Positions 10,226 through 18,560 of a stretch of DNA of 64,000 bases are shown in pieces (position 1 is the first letter of the stretch; every line of letters begins with the position of its first letter). The position numbers and the translations under genes were made by a program. The notes beneath the pieces are model-generated. The model worked only from the letters and a program-made list of their open reading frames with translations, had not been told where the DNA came from and did no database searches. Location of the stretch: contig NC_019904.1 in the NCBI RefSeq assembly GCF_000325705.1, positions 5,468,501 through 5,532,500 of the forward strand, read 5' to 3'. The DNA is from Echinicola vietnamensis DSM 17526 (lineage in GTDB: Bacteria; Bacteroidota; Bacteroidia; Cytophagales; Cyclobacteriaceae).

Positions 10226-10794
10226 CGGATTTAGTGGAAAAAGTTGGAAGAAGAATTACTTCAGAAAAAACATAGGTTTTAAGTAAAATGATCACTTCAT
10301 CCCAGCCTTTACTTCAGTTGTATTTGACCTCTTATCCTATAACAAAAAAACACACGCTTGGGGCAACCAAGTGACAAATGAACCACACTGTCCTTCATAA
10401 GTACTGTAAGCGGCGAACCAAAGACCTCCCTATGCCTTAAAAAAAAACTTCCACCAAAGCCATTACATGGCTCGGTGGAAGCACACTATAAAGCATGGAT
10501 AAAATGTCACTCATGGGTGATAAGTCAACTTCTTCCTTTACCTGCTTTAGTGTTTACCAACAAGAGTTAGGTGATAGATGATGTTGGTCAATAATTCTCT
10601 TACTATACCCTCTATGCCTTAGGATTCTCATGGCAGTCTTGGAAAGAACTGATAGTGCAAGAAAATAGGTTAAATCGGAGGGATGGGCCTAGTGCCACTA
10701 CGGTTAGGCAAACCCCAACAATAACGGCTGGTTTCCAGACAATTTCGGACTGAAATCATGGTGTACCACGGCGTAGATAAGCTTAGATATGGAT
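10226..10794. other. 569-bp gap between convergent genes
   Basis: Nothing coding is recognisable. The one clear structure is the minus-strand terminator at 10436-10481, about 310 bp downstream of the glycosyltransferase stop, which implies a long 3' untranslated region or a lost gene between them. Confidence 0.4.
10436..10481 (-). terminator. Intrinsic terminator downstream of the glycosyltransferase
   Basis: Arms CTTCCACC...GGTGGAAG (10448-10455/10474-10481) and inner AGCCAT/ATGGCT form a strong hairpin. On the minus strand it is followed by a run of nine T's (complement of the A-run at 10439-10447). Confidence 0.75.
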
Positions 10795-11580
10795 TCAACA
10801 CGCCCATAGCAATGTCAAGTTAGGTGCCATACGGTAATTATAATAAAGCTTCAGAAACTGGAAACTTGCCTTTATCGGCGCTGAAAATCCCGACTGACAG
10901 CGCATATTTCCTGAATTATGACTAGTGGGAATTTCTGTTTTTCCCACGTTCATAAATTCGCCTCCCAATTTTTGCTGTAACCGGAGTATCATTTCTATTT
11001 CATACCAAGCCGAAGAAAGGAAGCGCTTTCCAAATATTGAAGGGATTATATTACGGTGAAATACCAAGGACATCCTAAATAGCTCGGCCATTTGTACTCC
11101 AAAAGCCCGATATATAAACTTGCTCCCAACCTTATACATAAACAGCCTTTTCTCCTTTGACGAAATGCTGGATAAATCCTTTCTCTTGCCAATGATGACC
11201 TCCGTGTCCCTTTCTGCTGCTTTCTTATGAACCATTTGTAGCCACCCTTCAGGACTAAAATCCAAACAGGAATCCAAGCAACCTAAAAAGACAACGGGAT
11301 AATGTTCATATACATGTAACATTCCATCCCTTAGGGCATTTGCCTTTCCTTCTTTCACTTTTTTATGAATAATTATTACGTTCTCGGAGGATTCTATCTT
11401 GATCCGACGAAGTAGCTTGAACGTTTTATCCGTACTTCCATCATCGATAAAACAAAGAAGCACTCCGGGATTCATACGGGCAAATGTCAAGAAGTGATGA
11501 AAGGGGAATACCCCCTCTTCATTATAACATGAAACCACAATGGCGTATTTTTGATAATGCTCTTTAGGTACACTGTTCAT
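10795..11580 (-). CDS. GT2-like glycosyltransferase, active site degenerate
   Basis: 261 aa with a GT-A fold start (AIVVSCYNEE, FIDDGSTD) typical of family 2 transferases acting on lipid-linked acceptors. In this family the nucleotide-sugar metal site is normally D-x-D in a FLDADL-like context; here it reads CLDSCLD (Asp103-Ser-Cys105), so the second Asp is replaced by Cys. The later DTQCG-like segment of related enzymes is also absent (GVQMAELFRMS instead). The C-terminal half still shows a SAWYEIEMILRL-like pattern. The gene stands alone, flanked by regulators, with a long 3' region ending in a terminator. It may be a decaying or repurposed transferase; catalytic activity is doubtful. Confidence 0.72.
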   Translation of the reverse strand: MNSVPKEHYQKYAIVVSCYNEEGVFPFHHFLTFARMNPGVLLCFIDDGSTDKTFKLLRRIKIESSENVIIIHKKVKEGKANALRDGMLHVYEHYPVVFLGCLDSCLDFSPEGWLQMVHKKAAERDTEVIIGKRKDLSSISSKEKRLFMYKVGSKFIYRAFGVQMAELFRMSLVFHRNIIPSIFGKRFLSSAWYEIEMILRLQQKLGGEFMNVGKTEIPTSHNSGNMRCQSGFSAPIKASFQFLKLYYNYRMAPNLTLLWAC

Positions 11581-11812
11581 AATATTGGATCACTAGGTAA
11601 TGGCGACAGGCATTACGCATGCCTTGCTGTTACCTCCACATTAACAAATCACAGACCCAAACCATAAACCACTGTTTTACAGTGTTTTAAAAAACAACAT
11701 GCAATACCAAAATTCCAAATCATGGAATTCATTCTAATTTTTGTACCAATCATACTTTAATTTTTTCCTATATTAGGTAAGAAAAACTAAGCAGATAATT
11801 TTTATTTGGAGC

Positions 11813-13165
11813 ATGGAAGAGAAGAACGGATTTCAGATTTTTATCGTGGAGGACGACCCATGGTATGGACAGGTTCTTGAATACCATTTGACGTTAAACC
11901 CAGACTATGAAGTACGGTTATTTGAATCGGGCCAAGCGTTATTGGACCACCTTTTTCTAAAGCCTGATTTAGTCACACTGGATTTTTCACTACCTGACAT
12001 GAATGGCGACGAATTGTACCATAAAATCAGAAGTAGCCATCCTGAGTTGCCGGTCATTGTCATCAGCTCGCAAGAAAATATAGGGGTAGCTGTGAAACTC
12101 CTGAAGATGGGGGTCAGTGATTACCTCGTAAAAGATGACTCGACCAAGGACCTGCTATGGAACAGTGTGATCAGGATCAGGGAAAACCAGCACTTAAGGG
12201 AAGAAGTAAAAACCCTTAAGGAAGCGCTTGGCCAAAAGTTCAGTTTCCAGAATTCCATCATTGGGAACAGTCCCGTTCTTCAAAAGGTTTTTACCATGAT
12301 GGAAAAAGCCATCAAGACCAACATCAATGTTTCCATTACAGGAGAAACCGGGACAGGAAAAGAAGTCGTGGCCAAAGCGATCCATTATAACAGCGATCGA
12401 AAAAAGAACAAGTTTGTCGCTGTAAACATGGGCGCTATTCCCCATGAGCTTATAGAAAGTGAATTGTTTGGTTATGAAAAAGGTGCTTTCACAGGCGCTG
12501 TTACCCGAAAAATCGGAAAATTTGAAGAAGCTTCAGGGGGCACGATCTTCTTGGATGAAATAGCCGAAATGGATTTGAACAATCAAAGCAAATTGTTACG
12601 GGTCCTCCAAGAAAGGGAAGTCACGCGCGTCGGAGGAAATGAAAAAATAAAGCTGGATGTCAGGCTTATCGTGGCCACCCATCAGCATCTGGCCGAAAAG
12701 GTCAAGGCCCAAGAATTTAGGGAAGACCTTTTCTTCAGGATCATGGGATTGCCCATTGACCTTCCCCCGTTGAGGGAGCGGGGAAATGACATTATCCTTT
12801 TGGCCAAGCATTTTATGGATGAATTCTGTAAGGCCAATAAAATGCCGTCAATAACCATCAGCAACACCGCCAAAGACAAATTATTGAAATACCAATACCC
12901 CGGAAATGTACGTGAGCTAAAAGCCATCATCGAACTGGCCATCGTCATGTCCAATGAACGGGAACTCATGCCCGAAGATATTTCCTTTAACAGCATCGCC
13001 AAGGAAGACATGTTTTTATTGGAACAAAAAACGCTGAAAGAGCATACCCGGGACATTATTAAATACTACTTGAAAAAAAATGAAAATGATGTCATGAACA
13101 CCGCCAAACAACTGGACATCGGCAAGAGTACCATCTATAAAATGCTCCAAGAAGGAGAAATATAA
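11813..13165 (+). CDS. Sigma-54-dependent response regulator (NtrC family)
   Basis: 450 aa: receiver (residues ~8-125, phospho-Asp57 in LVTLDFSLPD, Lys in YLVKDD), AAA+ sigma-54 activator domain (Walker A GETGTGKE 177-184, GAFTGA loop 224-229, Walker B GGTIFLDEIAE), and a C-terminal Fis-type HTH (NTAKQLDIGKSTIYKML). Every element needed to contact sigma-54 and hydrolyse ATP is present, so it should activate RpoN promoters. It is followed by a degenerate kinase-like gene and a lone receiver on the same strand; a terminator at 15340 closes the probable unit. No neighbouring complete kinase other than the hybrid kinase at 6236 was found. Confidence 0.95.
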   Translation: MEEKNGFQIFIVEDDPWYGQVLEYHLTLNPDYEVRLFESGQALLDHLFLKPDLVTLDFSLPDMNGDELYHKIRSSHPELPVIVISSQENIGVAVKLLKMGVSDYLVKDDSTKDLLWNSVIRIRENQHLREEVKTLKEALGQKFSFQNSIIGNSPVLQKVFTMMEKAIKTNINVSITGETGTGKEVVAKAIHYNSDRKKNKFVAVNMGAIPHELIESELFGYEKGAFTGAVTRKIGKFEEASGGTIFLDEIAEMDLNNQSKLLRVLQEREVTRVGGNEKIKLDVRLIVATHQHLAEKVKAQEFREDLFFRIMGLPIDLPPLRERGNDIILLAKHFMDEFCKANKMPSITISNTAKDKLLKYQYPGNVRELKAIIELAIVMSNERELMPEDISFNSIAKEDMFLLEQKTLKEHTRDIIKYYLKKNENDVMNTAKQLDIGKSTIYKMLQEGEI

Positions 13166-13197
13166 ATAACGCATATTACCATCAACCAACACTGAAT

Positions 13198-14517
13198 TTG
13201 CTGACCACTTTTAATACCATAGTGGACCAATCACTGATCGCATCCGGCAACCTGACGCTGGAAAAATCTTCATTTGATTTAAGACAGCATCTGGAATCGG
13301 TCATAAAAATAATAAGACCCCTTGCCTTAGCATCCAAGCGTTTCGAAGTCATTCACACTACATTTCACCCCAATATTGACCAAGTCTTTCTGGGAGACCC
13401 ATACCGGATCAGTCAACTGCTCCTGTATGTTTTAGAAAATATAATAAAATCCGCAGGTGGAAAGGCATTGTCCCTATCTGCTGAGATGGCAGAAGAAAAT
13501 TCCCATCGACAATTGATCCGCATCAACATCAATGGTGTTGACCGAAAAGTCCTGGAAAACCTAGCGTCCAAACTTTCGGCCCATGCAAATCCAGGCGGTC
13601 GCAAAAAACCTCTTGACCCTAGCCCAATAATCAGTATTTGCCAAGGACTGGTCTACTTTCTCCATGCAGAAATTTCCGTCCAACACGATCATACAAATGA
13701 AAGTACGTTGGTCATGCTGCTTCCCCTGCTCAAAGGGAACCTAAAATCCCATCCCTCACATCCCCAACCAACCATCACCGGTAAGGAACTGGAAAACCGG
13801 TGTGTTTTGGTCGCCGATGGCGCTGCCATAAACCTATCCATTGTCCGCAACATCCTCAATGAAGCTGGAGCCAATGTACTGAAAGCCCACAATGGAATCG
13901 AGGCATTGAAAGTACTTGAAGAAACTACCGTAGACTTGGTTCTTTTGGATCATCGATTACCTATTTTGGACGGAGAACAAACTGCCCGCATCATCCGGAG
14001 CAAGTACGGGGATCGCTTACCGATCGTCGCCATGACCACCTACCCGATCACTGAAAAAGACCAACGATTTTTACACAGCGGGCTGGACGATTACCTGACC
14101 TCCCCATTTGGCCCGCAGCAGTTATTGGATAAAATCAATCACTGGCTACAACTAAGAACCCTTAAAAATGAAGAAAAACCTTCTACTCAACCACTCTTTG
14201 ACCTGAACAGGTTAGACGCCATCGCACCGGGCAATGCAGCATTTAAACGCCGAATGGTCGACCTCTTCAAATCCCTTTCCCAAACGTCGGTCCAAGAAAT
14301 GAAGGCTGCCCTGCCCCATGATCCGGAAGAAAACATCCAAAAAATCGCCCATCGATTAAAGCCCTCGATTTCCACGCTGGGAATCGACAGCCTCAAGGAG
14401 CCATTAACCGCCTTAGAGAGCGGAACCTTGGCTTCAGAAGAAAAAGAAAAAGCCATCCAACAGCTAGAAACTGTTTTGTCACAGGTTTATAAAGAACTGG
14501 ATCGACTGGAACCATAA
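13198..14517 (+). CDS. Degenerate hybrid kinase: remnant HATPase, REC, Hpt
   Basis: 439 aa from a TTG start; the frame is open back to 13141 and contains no ATG. The sequence starts at what would be the second HisKA helix and carries no phospho-acceptor His. The ATPase-like domain keeps the N-box Asn/Lys (LENIIKSA) but lacks the DxGxG box (INGVDRK instead) and the glycine-rich G2 box (PSPIISICQGL instead). The receiver keeps Asp251 (LVLLDHRLP) and a Thr, but the conserved Lys is Ser302 (YLTSPF) and one of the paired acidic residues is Gly. A C-terminal Hpt keeps His385 (IAHRLKPS). So it cannot act as a kinase; it could serve as a phosphotransfer or scaffold protein, or be a pseudogene. It starts 33 bp after the NtrC regulator. 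Confidence 0.68.
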   Translation: MLTTFNTIVDQSLIASGNLTLEKSSFDLRQHLESVIKIIRPLALASKRFEVIHTTFHPNIDQVFLGDPYRISQLLLYVLENIIKSAGGKALSLSAEMAEENSHRQLIRININGVDRKVLENLASKLSAHANPGGRKKPLDPSPIISICQGLVYFLHAEISVQHDHTNESTLVMLLPLLKGNLKSHPSHPQPTITGKELENRCVLVADGAAINLSIVRNILNEAGANVLKAHNGIEALKVLEETTVDLVLLDHRLPILDGEQTARIIRSKYGDRLPIVAMTTYPITEKDQRFLHSGLDDYLTSPFGPQQLLDKINHWLQLRTLKNEEKPSTQPLFDLNRLDAIAPGNAAFKRRMVDLFKSLSQTSVQEMKAALPHDPEENIQKIAHRLKPSISTLGIDSLKEPLTALESGTLASEEKEKAIQQLETVLSQVYKELDRLEP

Positions 14518-14691
14518 CCCCTTTTTCTCTCTCGCCAAAAGATATCCCAGCGGTCATTCTTGGCATTCCAAAATCAGGACGTTTTTCCAAAAGATGGAAT
14601 GGTTCGTTATCAAAATCGCCCTGTACGCTACTTTAAACCTGTAAAATCCAATTGGCACACTACTCGCAAGTACGTCGTGAAAAAGTAAAGT

Positions 14692-15069
14692 ATGCAAGCG
14701 CTTCAGGAAAAAGGTGTTTTCATCGTGGACGAGGATCCCTTCTGGAAATCCATACTTTCACAAATGCTGTCGGACCTCGGTTTTGGAAACATCACCTGCT
14801 TCGACCATGAACAAAAGTGCTTGGATCATTTGTACCTGAATCCGGCGTTGGTATTCATCGACTATCAACTGGTGCGAACGAAAGGTTATGAAGAATTGGC
14901 AAAAACCAAAGCTGCCTTTCCTCACATCCAGATCATCTTATGCCTCGCCTCGGATGAATTGAAGGCGGCCTTTCAGGTAATGGAAACCGGATCATATGAC
15001 TATATTTTAAAAAACCATGTCACACCTTACGAAATAAATGAGATTCTAACCAGGTATATAAACCATTGA
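14692..15069 (+). CDS. Stand-alone receiver (CheY-like) protein
   Basis: 125 aa, a single receiver domain: acidic cluster FIVDEDP (residues 10-16), phospho-Asp57 (VFIDYQL) and conserved Lys107 (DYILKN). The usual Thr/Ser position reads LCLASD. It shows side-by-side similarity to the receiver of the NtrC regulator at 11813 (FIV-ED-DP-W/F, LDHL-L-P-LV, Asp57 in both, SDY/YDY-L-K), which suggests an intragenic duplication. It has no output domain. It is the last gene before the terminator at 15340. A role as a phosphate sink or shuttle for the neighbouring Hpt or kinase proteins is inference. Confidence 0.85.
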   Translation: MQALQEKGVFIVDEDPFWKSILSQMLSDLGFGNITCFDHEQKCLDHLYLNPALVFIDYQLVRTKGYEELAKTKAAFPHIQIILCLASDELKAAFQVMETGSYDYILKNHVTPYEINEILTRYINH

Positions 15070-15339
15070 GGACTATATGTCAGGCTATCCATGTACATAA
15101 TGGCAAAACCAGGTGCTTTAAATAGATTATCTAACCATTACCCGTAAAGATTTCAAAGAGCCAAAGTTACCAAAGCCATACTAGTGAAACAATTTCTAAA
15201 ATATCATCCCGGATTTTGTCCGGTAAAAAGTGCTAAAACCACCAACACTTATTTAAAAAAATCCCTTCGATGTTAATTTCACCAACATCATGATCACCTT
15301 ACCATTCACACATCCTACCCGTAAGCGTGATCACCCTAG

Positions 15340-15373
15340 GTGCTCGGGCACTCCATGTGCTTGAGCACTTTTT
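15340..15373 (+). terminator. Intrinsic terminator of the NtrC/receiver unit
   Basis: GTGCTCGGGCAC (15340-15351), loop TCCAT, GTGCTTGAGCAC (15357-15368), then TTTTT. All twelve positions pair when two G-U wobbles are allowed. It lies 270 bp after the lone receiver gene. Confidence 0.75.
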
Positions 15374-15608
15374 CCCTAAAATGAATAGCGATAGGTTCCA
15401 GTTACTTTTTTGCAGCATATGAAACACCAAAGAAAACGCTGAACAGTATGTTGGCCTCCGGCAAACAACGCGTAGTTACCTGCGATAAACCGGAGACACC
15501 AATTTCATGGGCAGTTGTTCTCCCAATTGCCGGTCAAATTGTAATTGATGCATATCATAGCCCCTACAAATTATCATCAACTTAATCCGTAAACCACGGT
15601 ATAAAACC

Positions 15609-15661
15609 GATGAAACAAAAAATATTATTTTTTTAAAAATTATTTTTTGTTCTTTTTCATC
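15609..15661. repeat. AT-rich 53-bp inverted repeat
   Basis: GATGAA...TTCATC outer arms and perfect inner arms AACAAAAAATA/TATTTTTTGTT around an A/T centre. It is ~300 bp upstream of the HTH gene. It may be a protein-binding site, an extrusion-prone palindrome or a weak terminator. Confidence 0.45.
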
Positions 15662-15963
15662 TAATAAAACAAACGATTATTTAGGGTCAAGGTCAAGTCC
15701 TATCCATAATCCCTCCTACCCGCTCACAAATCACAACAACCTATTTAACAGCAAGTTATAAACACCTTAAACTAATAATTATTACCCCCTCACTTCTACT
15801 TAAACAAGTGTTTAATCTATTGTTTTCCCATAAAAACCACCTAAAAATACCATTTAGTTCAAGGACCAACTTCAAAAAAAGGTGTGACTTTTTAATAGTT
15901 CATGTGTCCTAATAATAAAGACTGAAACGAAAAGAAAGTATTAACCATTTAAATCAATTCGTC

Positions 15964-16314
15964 ATGAACAACCTTGTTACTCAAAACTATAGTCATCCAC
16001 AGGAACCAGTATTCAGTTCCAACCCGATGCAAAATCTAAAATCATTAATAGAAAAGGGTGATCTTCATTTCCTTTCGGAATTCAACGAGATCTTCCCTGA
16101 TTTCATTTCAAAAATTAAAAGTGCCAGCTCCAAATTAAACGCAATGGACATCAAGTTCTGCGTGCTGCTTAAAATGGGGTTTACGACTAAAGAAATTGCC
16201 AGCGTGACCAAAAGCACCATCCGAGCGGTACAATCCAGAAAGTATCGTATCAGGAAACGTCTTGATGTACCCAATGACGAGGACCTTAATCTCTTCATGG
16301 TCACATTCTTTTAA
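15964..16314 (+). CDS. Small LuxR/GerE-type HTH protein
   Basis: 116 aa. Residues ~55-116 match the C-terminal HTH found in Bacteroidota TPR-type transcription regulators (LNAMDIKFCVLLKMGFTTKEIA, then a recognition helix AVQSRKYRIRKRL). Residues 1-50 lack any recognised domain and are too short for a TPR sensor. It therefore looks like a free-standing DNA-binding domain. The gene has its own terminator (16376-16412) and a long AT-rich upstream region, so it is probably monocistronic. Targets are unknown; the adjacent sigma operon is a candidate by proximity only. Confidence 0.8.
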   Translation: MNNLVTQNYSHPQEPVFSSNPMQNLKSLIEKGDLHFLSEFNEIFPDFISKIKSASSKLNAMDIKFCVLLKMGFTTKEIASVTKSTIRAVQSRKYRIRKRLDVPNDEDLNLFMVTFF

Positions 16315-16375
16315 TGGTTAAAAAAGTCACGTAAGAAGGTTTTATCGAAAAGAACTACACATTAACTCTACACTT

Positions 16376-16412
16376 GACGGGATTCCATTTTTTGGAATTT
16401 CCGTCATTTTTT
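16376..16412 (+). terminator. Intrinsic terminator of the HTH gene
   Basis: GACGGGATTCC (16376-16386) pairs with GGAATTTCCGTC (16394-16405) with one bulge, followed by ATTTTTT. Confidence 0.65.
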
Positions 16413-16789
16413 CACTCGAAGTCAACTATAGTCCTCCTTTACATGAAATTATCGCTACCGCTAGCTCCTCCATACATTTGTTCTGATAACTGCCACTGCA
16501 ATACGCCAATAGCTGGGAAAACCGCATGTTATTTCACATCCACATTAAGACTAGCCCCTAGATATATAACCCAACCACCTAAAAATATCAAAAATCAACC
16601 AAATTCAGACATATTATTAAATCCAATAGTAATTTCATCCATTAAAATAATTAAGTTTATATATAAGCGTAGTACCTCCTTATTGATCAATTTTGGAAAG
16701 AAAGTGGTGAATCACTTTCCATGTGCACATAGGGGTAACTTCTGCATGTTTAATGGGGCCTTGTTTTAAAATCTATAAGGGAAGGTTTG
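16413..16789. other. Leader region of the sigma operon, no gene seen
   Basis: 377 bp, AT-rich in the second half. An open frame crosses it but has no protein-like pattern. An AAGGGAAGG purine tract just upstream of 16790 could act as a Shine-Dalgarno sequence, unusual for this phylum. Confidence 0.35.
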
Positions 16790-17380
16790 ATGACTATCTC
16801 AAAAGGAAAAGCGGATCAGGAACTAGACTACACAAGTCTTGAGGACATCCAGCTCATAGAGCAGGTGGTCAAAAACAATGACTCAAAGTTATTTGGTATC
16901 CTCTACGACCGATACTCCAACATTGTCTACAACAAGTGCCTGAGCTTTGTAAAGAGCAAGGACGAAGCCCAGGATTTGACACACGACATATTTATCAAGC
17001 TGTTTTTCCAGCTTAAAAAGTTTAAGGGAGACGCTAAATTCTCCACTTGGCTCTATTCCTTTACTTATAATTTCTGCGTAAACTACGTTCAGCGTAAATA
17101 CCAGAAAAAGAAAGAGACATTTCAGCGCTTGGATGATTTACAACATCACCCTTATGAAGAAATCGATGATAGTGAAATTTATAAAATGCAAGCTGAACGC
17201 TTACAGCGATCCCTTCAGTCCCTGGATCCCAACGATAAAATGGTCCTGTTGATGAAGTATATGGATGGGATGTCCCATAAAGAAATCCAACAATCCATAG
17301 GAGTAGGAGAATCAGCGGTAAAGATGAGAATCAACCGTGCCAAACAGCGATTATTGGATATTTATAAAAATATTGACTGA
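16790..17380 (+). CDS. ECF RNA polymerase sigma factor
   Basis: 196 aa. Region 2 (LFGILYDRYSNIVYNKCLSF, then DEAQDLTHDIFIKLFFQLKKF and FSTWLYSFTYNFCVNYVQRK) and region 4 (LDPNDKMVLLMKYMDGMSHK, VGESAVKMRINRAKQRL) are complete, so this is a full sigma-70 family ECF factor. The ATG at 16790 is chosen over the preceding in-frame TTG at 16787; a purine-rich AAGGGAAGG sits just upstream. Its stop overlaps the next ATG (ATGA at 17378-17382), implying translational coupling with a 60-aa protein, and an MscS channel follows. No classic anti-sigma factor is adjacent; one of the two downstream products may fill that role. Confidence 0.93.
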   Translation: MTISKGKADQELDYTSLEDIQLIEQVVKNNDSKLFGILYDRYSNIVYNKCLSFVKSKDEAQDLTHDIFIKLFFQLKKFKGDAKFSTWLYSFTYNFCVNYVQRKYQKKKETFQRLDDLQHHPYEEIDDSEIYKMQAERLQRSLQSLDPNDKMVLLMKYMDGMSHKEIQQSIGVGESAVKMRINRAKQRLLDIYKNID

Positions 17381-17562
17381 TGAATAATCCTTTTAAAGAA
17401 ATAATCAGTGACGAAAAATTACCGGAATATATCCGCCAAAAGGTAATTGACGATATCAACCTGATAAAATTATCCATTGATATGGCTGACCTATTTATGG
17501 TCAAGAGCCCAGGTGTCTTGGGGACACTATTCGATGACAAAAATAAAAATCCTGATAAATAA
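17380..17562 (+). CDS. 60-aa coupled small protein, unknown function
   Basis: 60 aa, starting inside the sigma stop codon (ATGA overlap), so probably made in ratio with it. The sequence begins NPFKEIISDEKLPEYIRQK and is charged and likely helical, with an amphipathic middle (DINLIKLSIDMADLF) and a short Gly/Pro loop (KSPGVLG). There is no signal peptide or membrane helix. The MscS gene starts 16 bp after its stop. The tight spacing on both sides and normal codon composition argue for a real gene. It could bind the sigma factor or the channel's cytoplasmic part; this is inference only. Confidence 0.78.
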   Translation: MNNPFKEIISDEKLPEYIRQKVIDDINLIKLSIDMADLFMVKSPGVLGTLFDDKNKNPDK

Positions 17563-17578
17563 ATTTACAATTGCTATT

Positions 17579-18406
17579 ATGAAAGATGTTTTCGACAATA
17601 CAGACTGGAGTTTTTACTTGGTAGATAACACGCTCAAGCAAATTGGTGACTTTTTACCCCGGTTGTTTGTGTTTATTGTGCTGTTGGTAATGGCATGGTT
17701 GATCATGCGTGGTTTGCTTTTTTTAATTAAGAAACTGCTCAAGTTATCCAAAATAGACGACTTGGCAGAAAACCTTAGCGAAAGTGATCTGTTTAACCAT
17801 ATCAAAATCAAACCTTCGGCCATTATTATGGCCTTTGCCAAATTCTTTTTTGTACTCCTGATCATTATTTTCGGTGCCGATTTCCTGCAGTTACATGCTG
17901 TATCGGACGAAATCAGTAAATTTCTTGGATATATCCCCCAAGTTTTTGTGGCCATTATCCTTTTTGTATTGGGTGTGTACCTGTCCATTGTGGTCAAAAA
18001 GTTCATCAGGGAGTTACTCCGATCGTTTGGATGGTCTGGCGCATCGGTTATTTCCAATATTGTCAGCTATATTATCCTGATCATTGTCAGTATAACCGCC
18101 CTTAGTCAAGCGGGAATCAACACCCATGTCATCACAGACAATCTTTCCCTGGTATTGGGAGCATTTCTTGCTTGTTTTGCCTTGGCTATCGGATTGGGTT
18201 CTAGAGAGGTTGTATTGCGAATTCTTTACAGTTTTTATTCTAAAAAGAATTACCAAATCGGTCAAGTGATCAAATTTGATAACATCGAAGGGGAAATCCT
18301 GGCCATCGACAATATTTCTATCACACTTAAAACCGATAGCGGAAAGATGATTGTCCCGATTAAGGATCTCGTGGATACCAAAGTAAAAATTCTGAGCAAT
18401 GAATAA
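17579..18406 (+). CDS. MscS-family mechanosensitive channel
   Basis: 275 aa from the ATG at 17579; the frame extends upstream but overlaps the small protein gene. Hydrophobic helices lie near residues 18-45, 72-97, 110-135 and 150-175, followed by the pore-lining helix with the MscS-like pattern LGAFLACFALAIGLGSREVV. A beta-domain follows (IGQVIKFDNIEGEILAIDNI, TDSGKMIVPIKDLVDTKV). It ends right after the beta domain, so the larger C-terminal alpha/beta cage of E. coli MscS is missing. It should release solutes under hypo-osmotic stress. Co-transcription with an ECF sigma factor suggests an envelope or osmotic stress circuit. Confidence 0.9.
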   Translation: MKDVFDNTDWSFYLVDNTLKQIGDFLPRLFVFIVLLVMAWLIMRGLLFLIKKLLKLSKIDDLAENLSESDLFNHIKIKPSAIIMAFAKFFFVLLIIIFGADFLQLHAVSDEISKFLGYIPQVFVAIILFVLGVYLSIVVKKFIRELLRSFGWSGASVISNIVSYIILIIVSITALSQAGINTHVITDNLSLVLGAFLACFALAIGLGSREVVLRILYSFYSKKNYQIGQVIKFDNIEGEILAIDNISITLKTDSGKMIVPIKDLVDTKVKILSNE

Positions 18407-18414
18407 GAAAAATG

Positions 18415-18554
18415 CTGTCTCATAAGTTAAAGTTGGCGATGATCCCATTCACATAATTGAATGACACTTCATTGGAACTTGTTGGCCGCATAACCTAAGC
18501 TGCAACTAACTTCCCTATGGAACCTTGGATCGGTCAGTTTTAATGATGAGACAG
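18415..18554. mobile_element. Candidate MITE / IS remnant (140 bp)
   Basis: Bounded by perfect 9-bp terminal inverted repeats CTGTCTCAT (18415-18423) and ATGAGACAG (18546-18554), with a non-coding interior, between the MscS stop and the pseudo-receiver gene. Ends of the type ctgtctcat...atgagacag occur in several DDE transposon groups (family knowledge). No transposase is present. Target-site duplication is not clear. Confidence 0.45.
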
Positions 18555-18560
18555 TTTTTT

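Larger units (their letters stand above)
15070..15963. other. 894-bp AT-rich gap with terminator and large inverted repeat
   Basis: No credible gene. It contains a clear terminator (15340-15373), CTCCGG/CCGGAG arms with a long loop near 15447-15497, and a 53-bp AT-rich inverted repeat (15609-15661). The last 300 bp are strongly AT-rich and probably contain the promoter of the HTH gene at 15964. Confidence 0.4.

Noticed and set aside
16374..16769. 131-aa open frame upstream of the sigma gene
   Set aside because: It starts on the terminator hairpin, has no protein-like pattern, and its residues reflect AT-rich DNA.
17477..17578. Upstream start for the MscS gene
   Set aside because: It would overlap the coupled 60-aa gene; the ATG at 17579 gives a normal MscS N-terminus.
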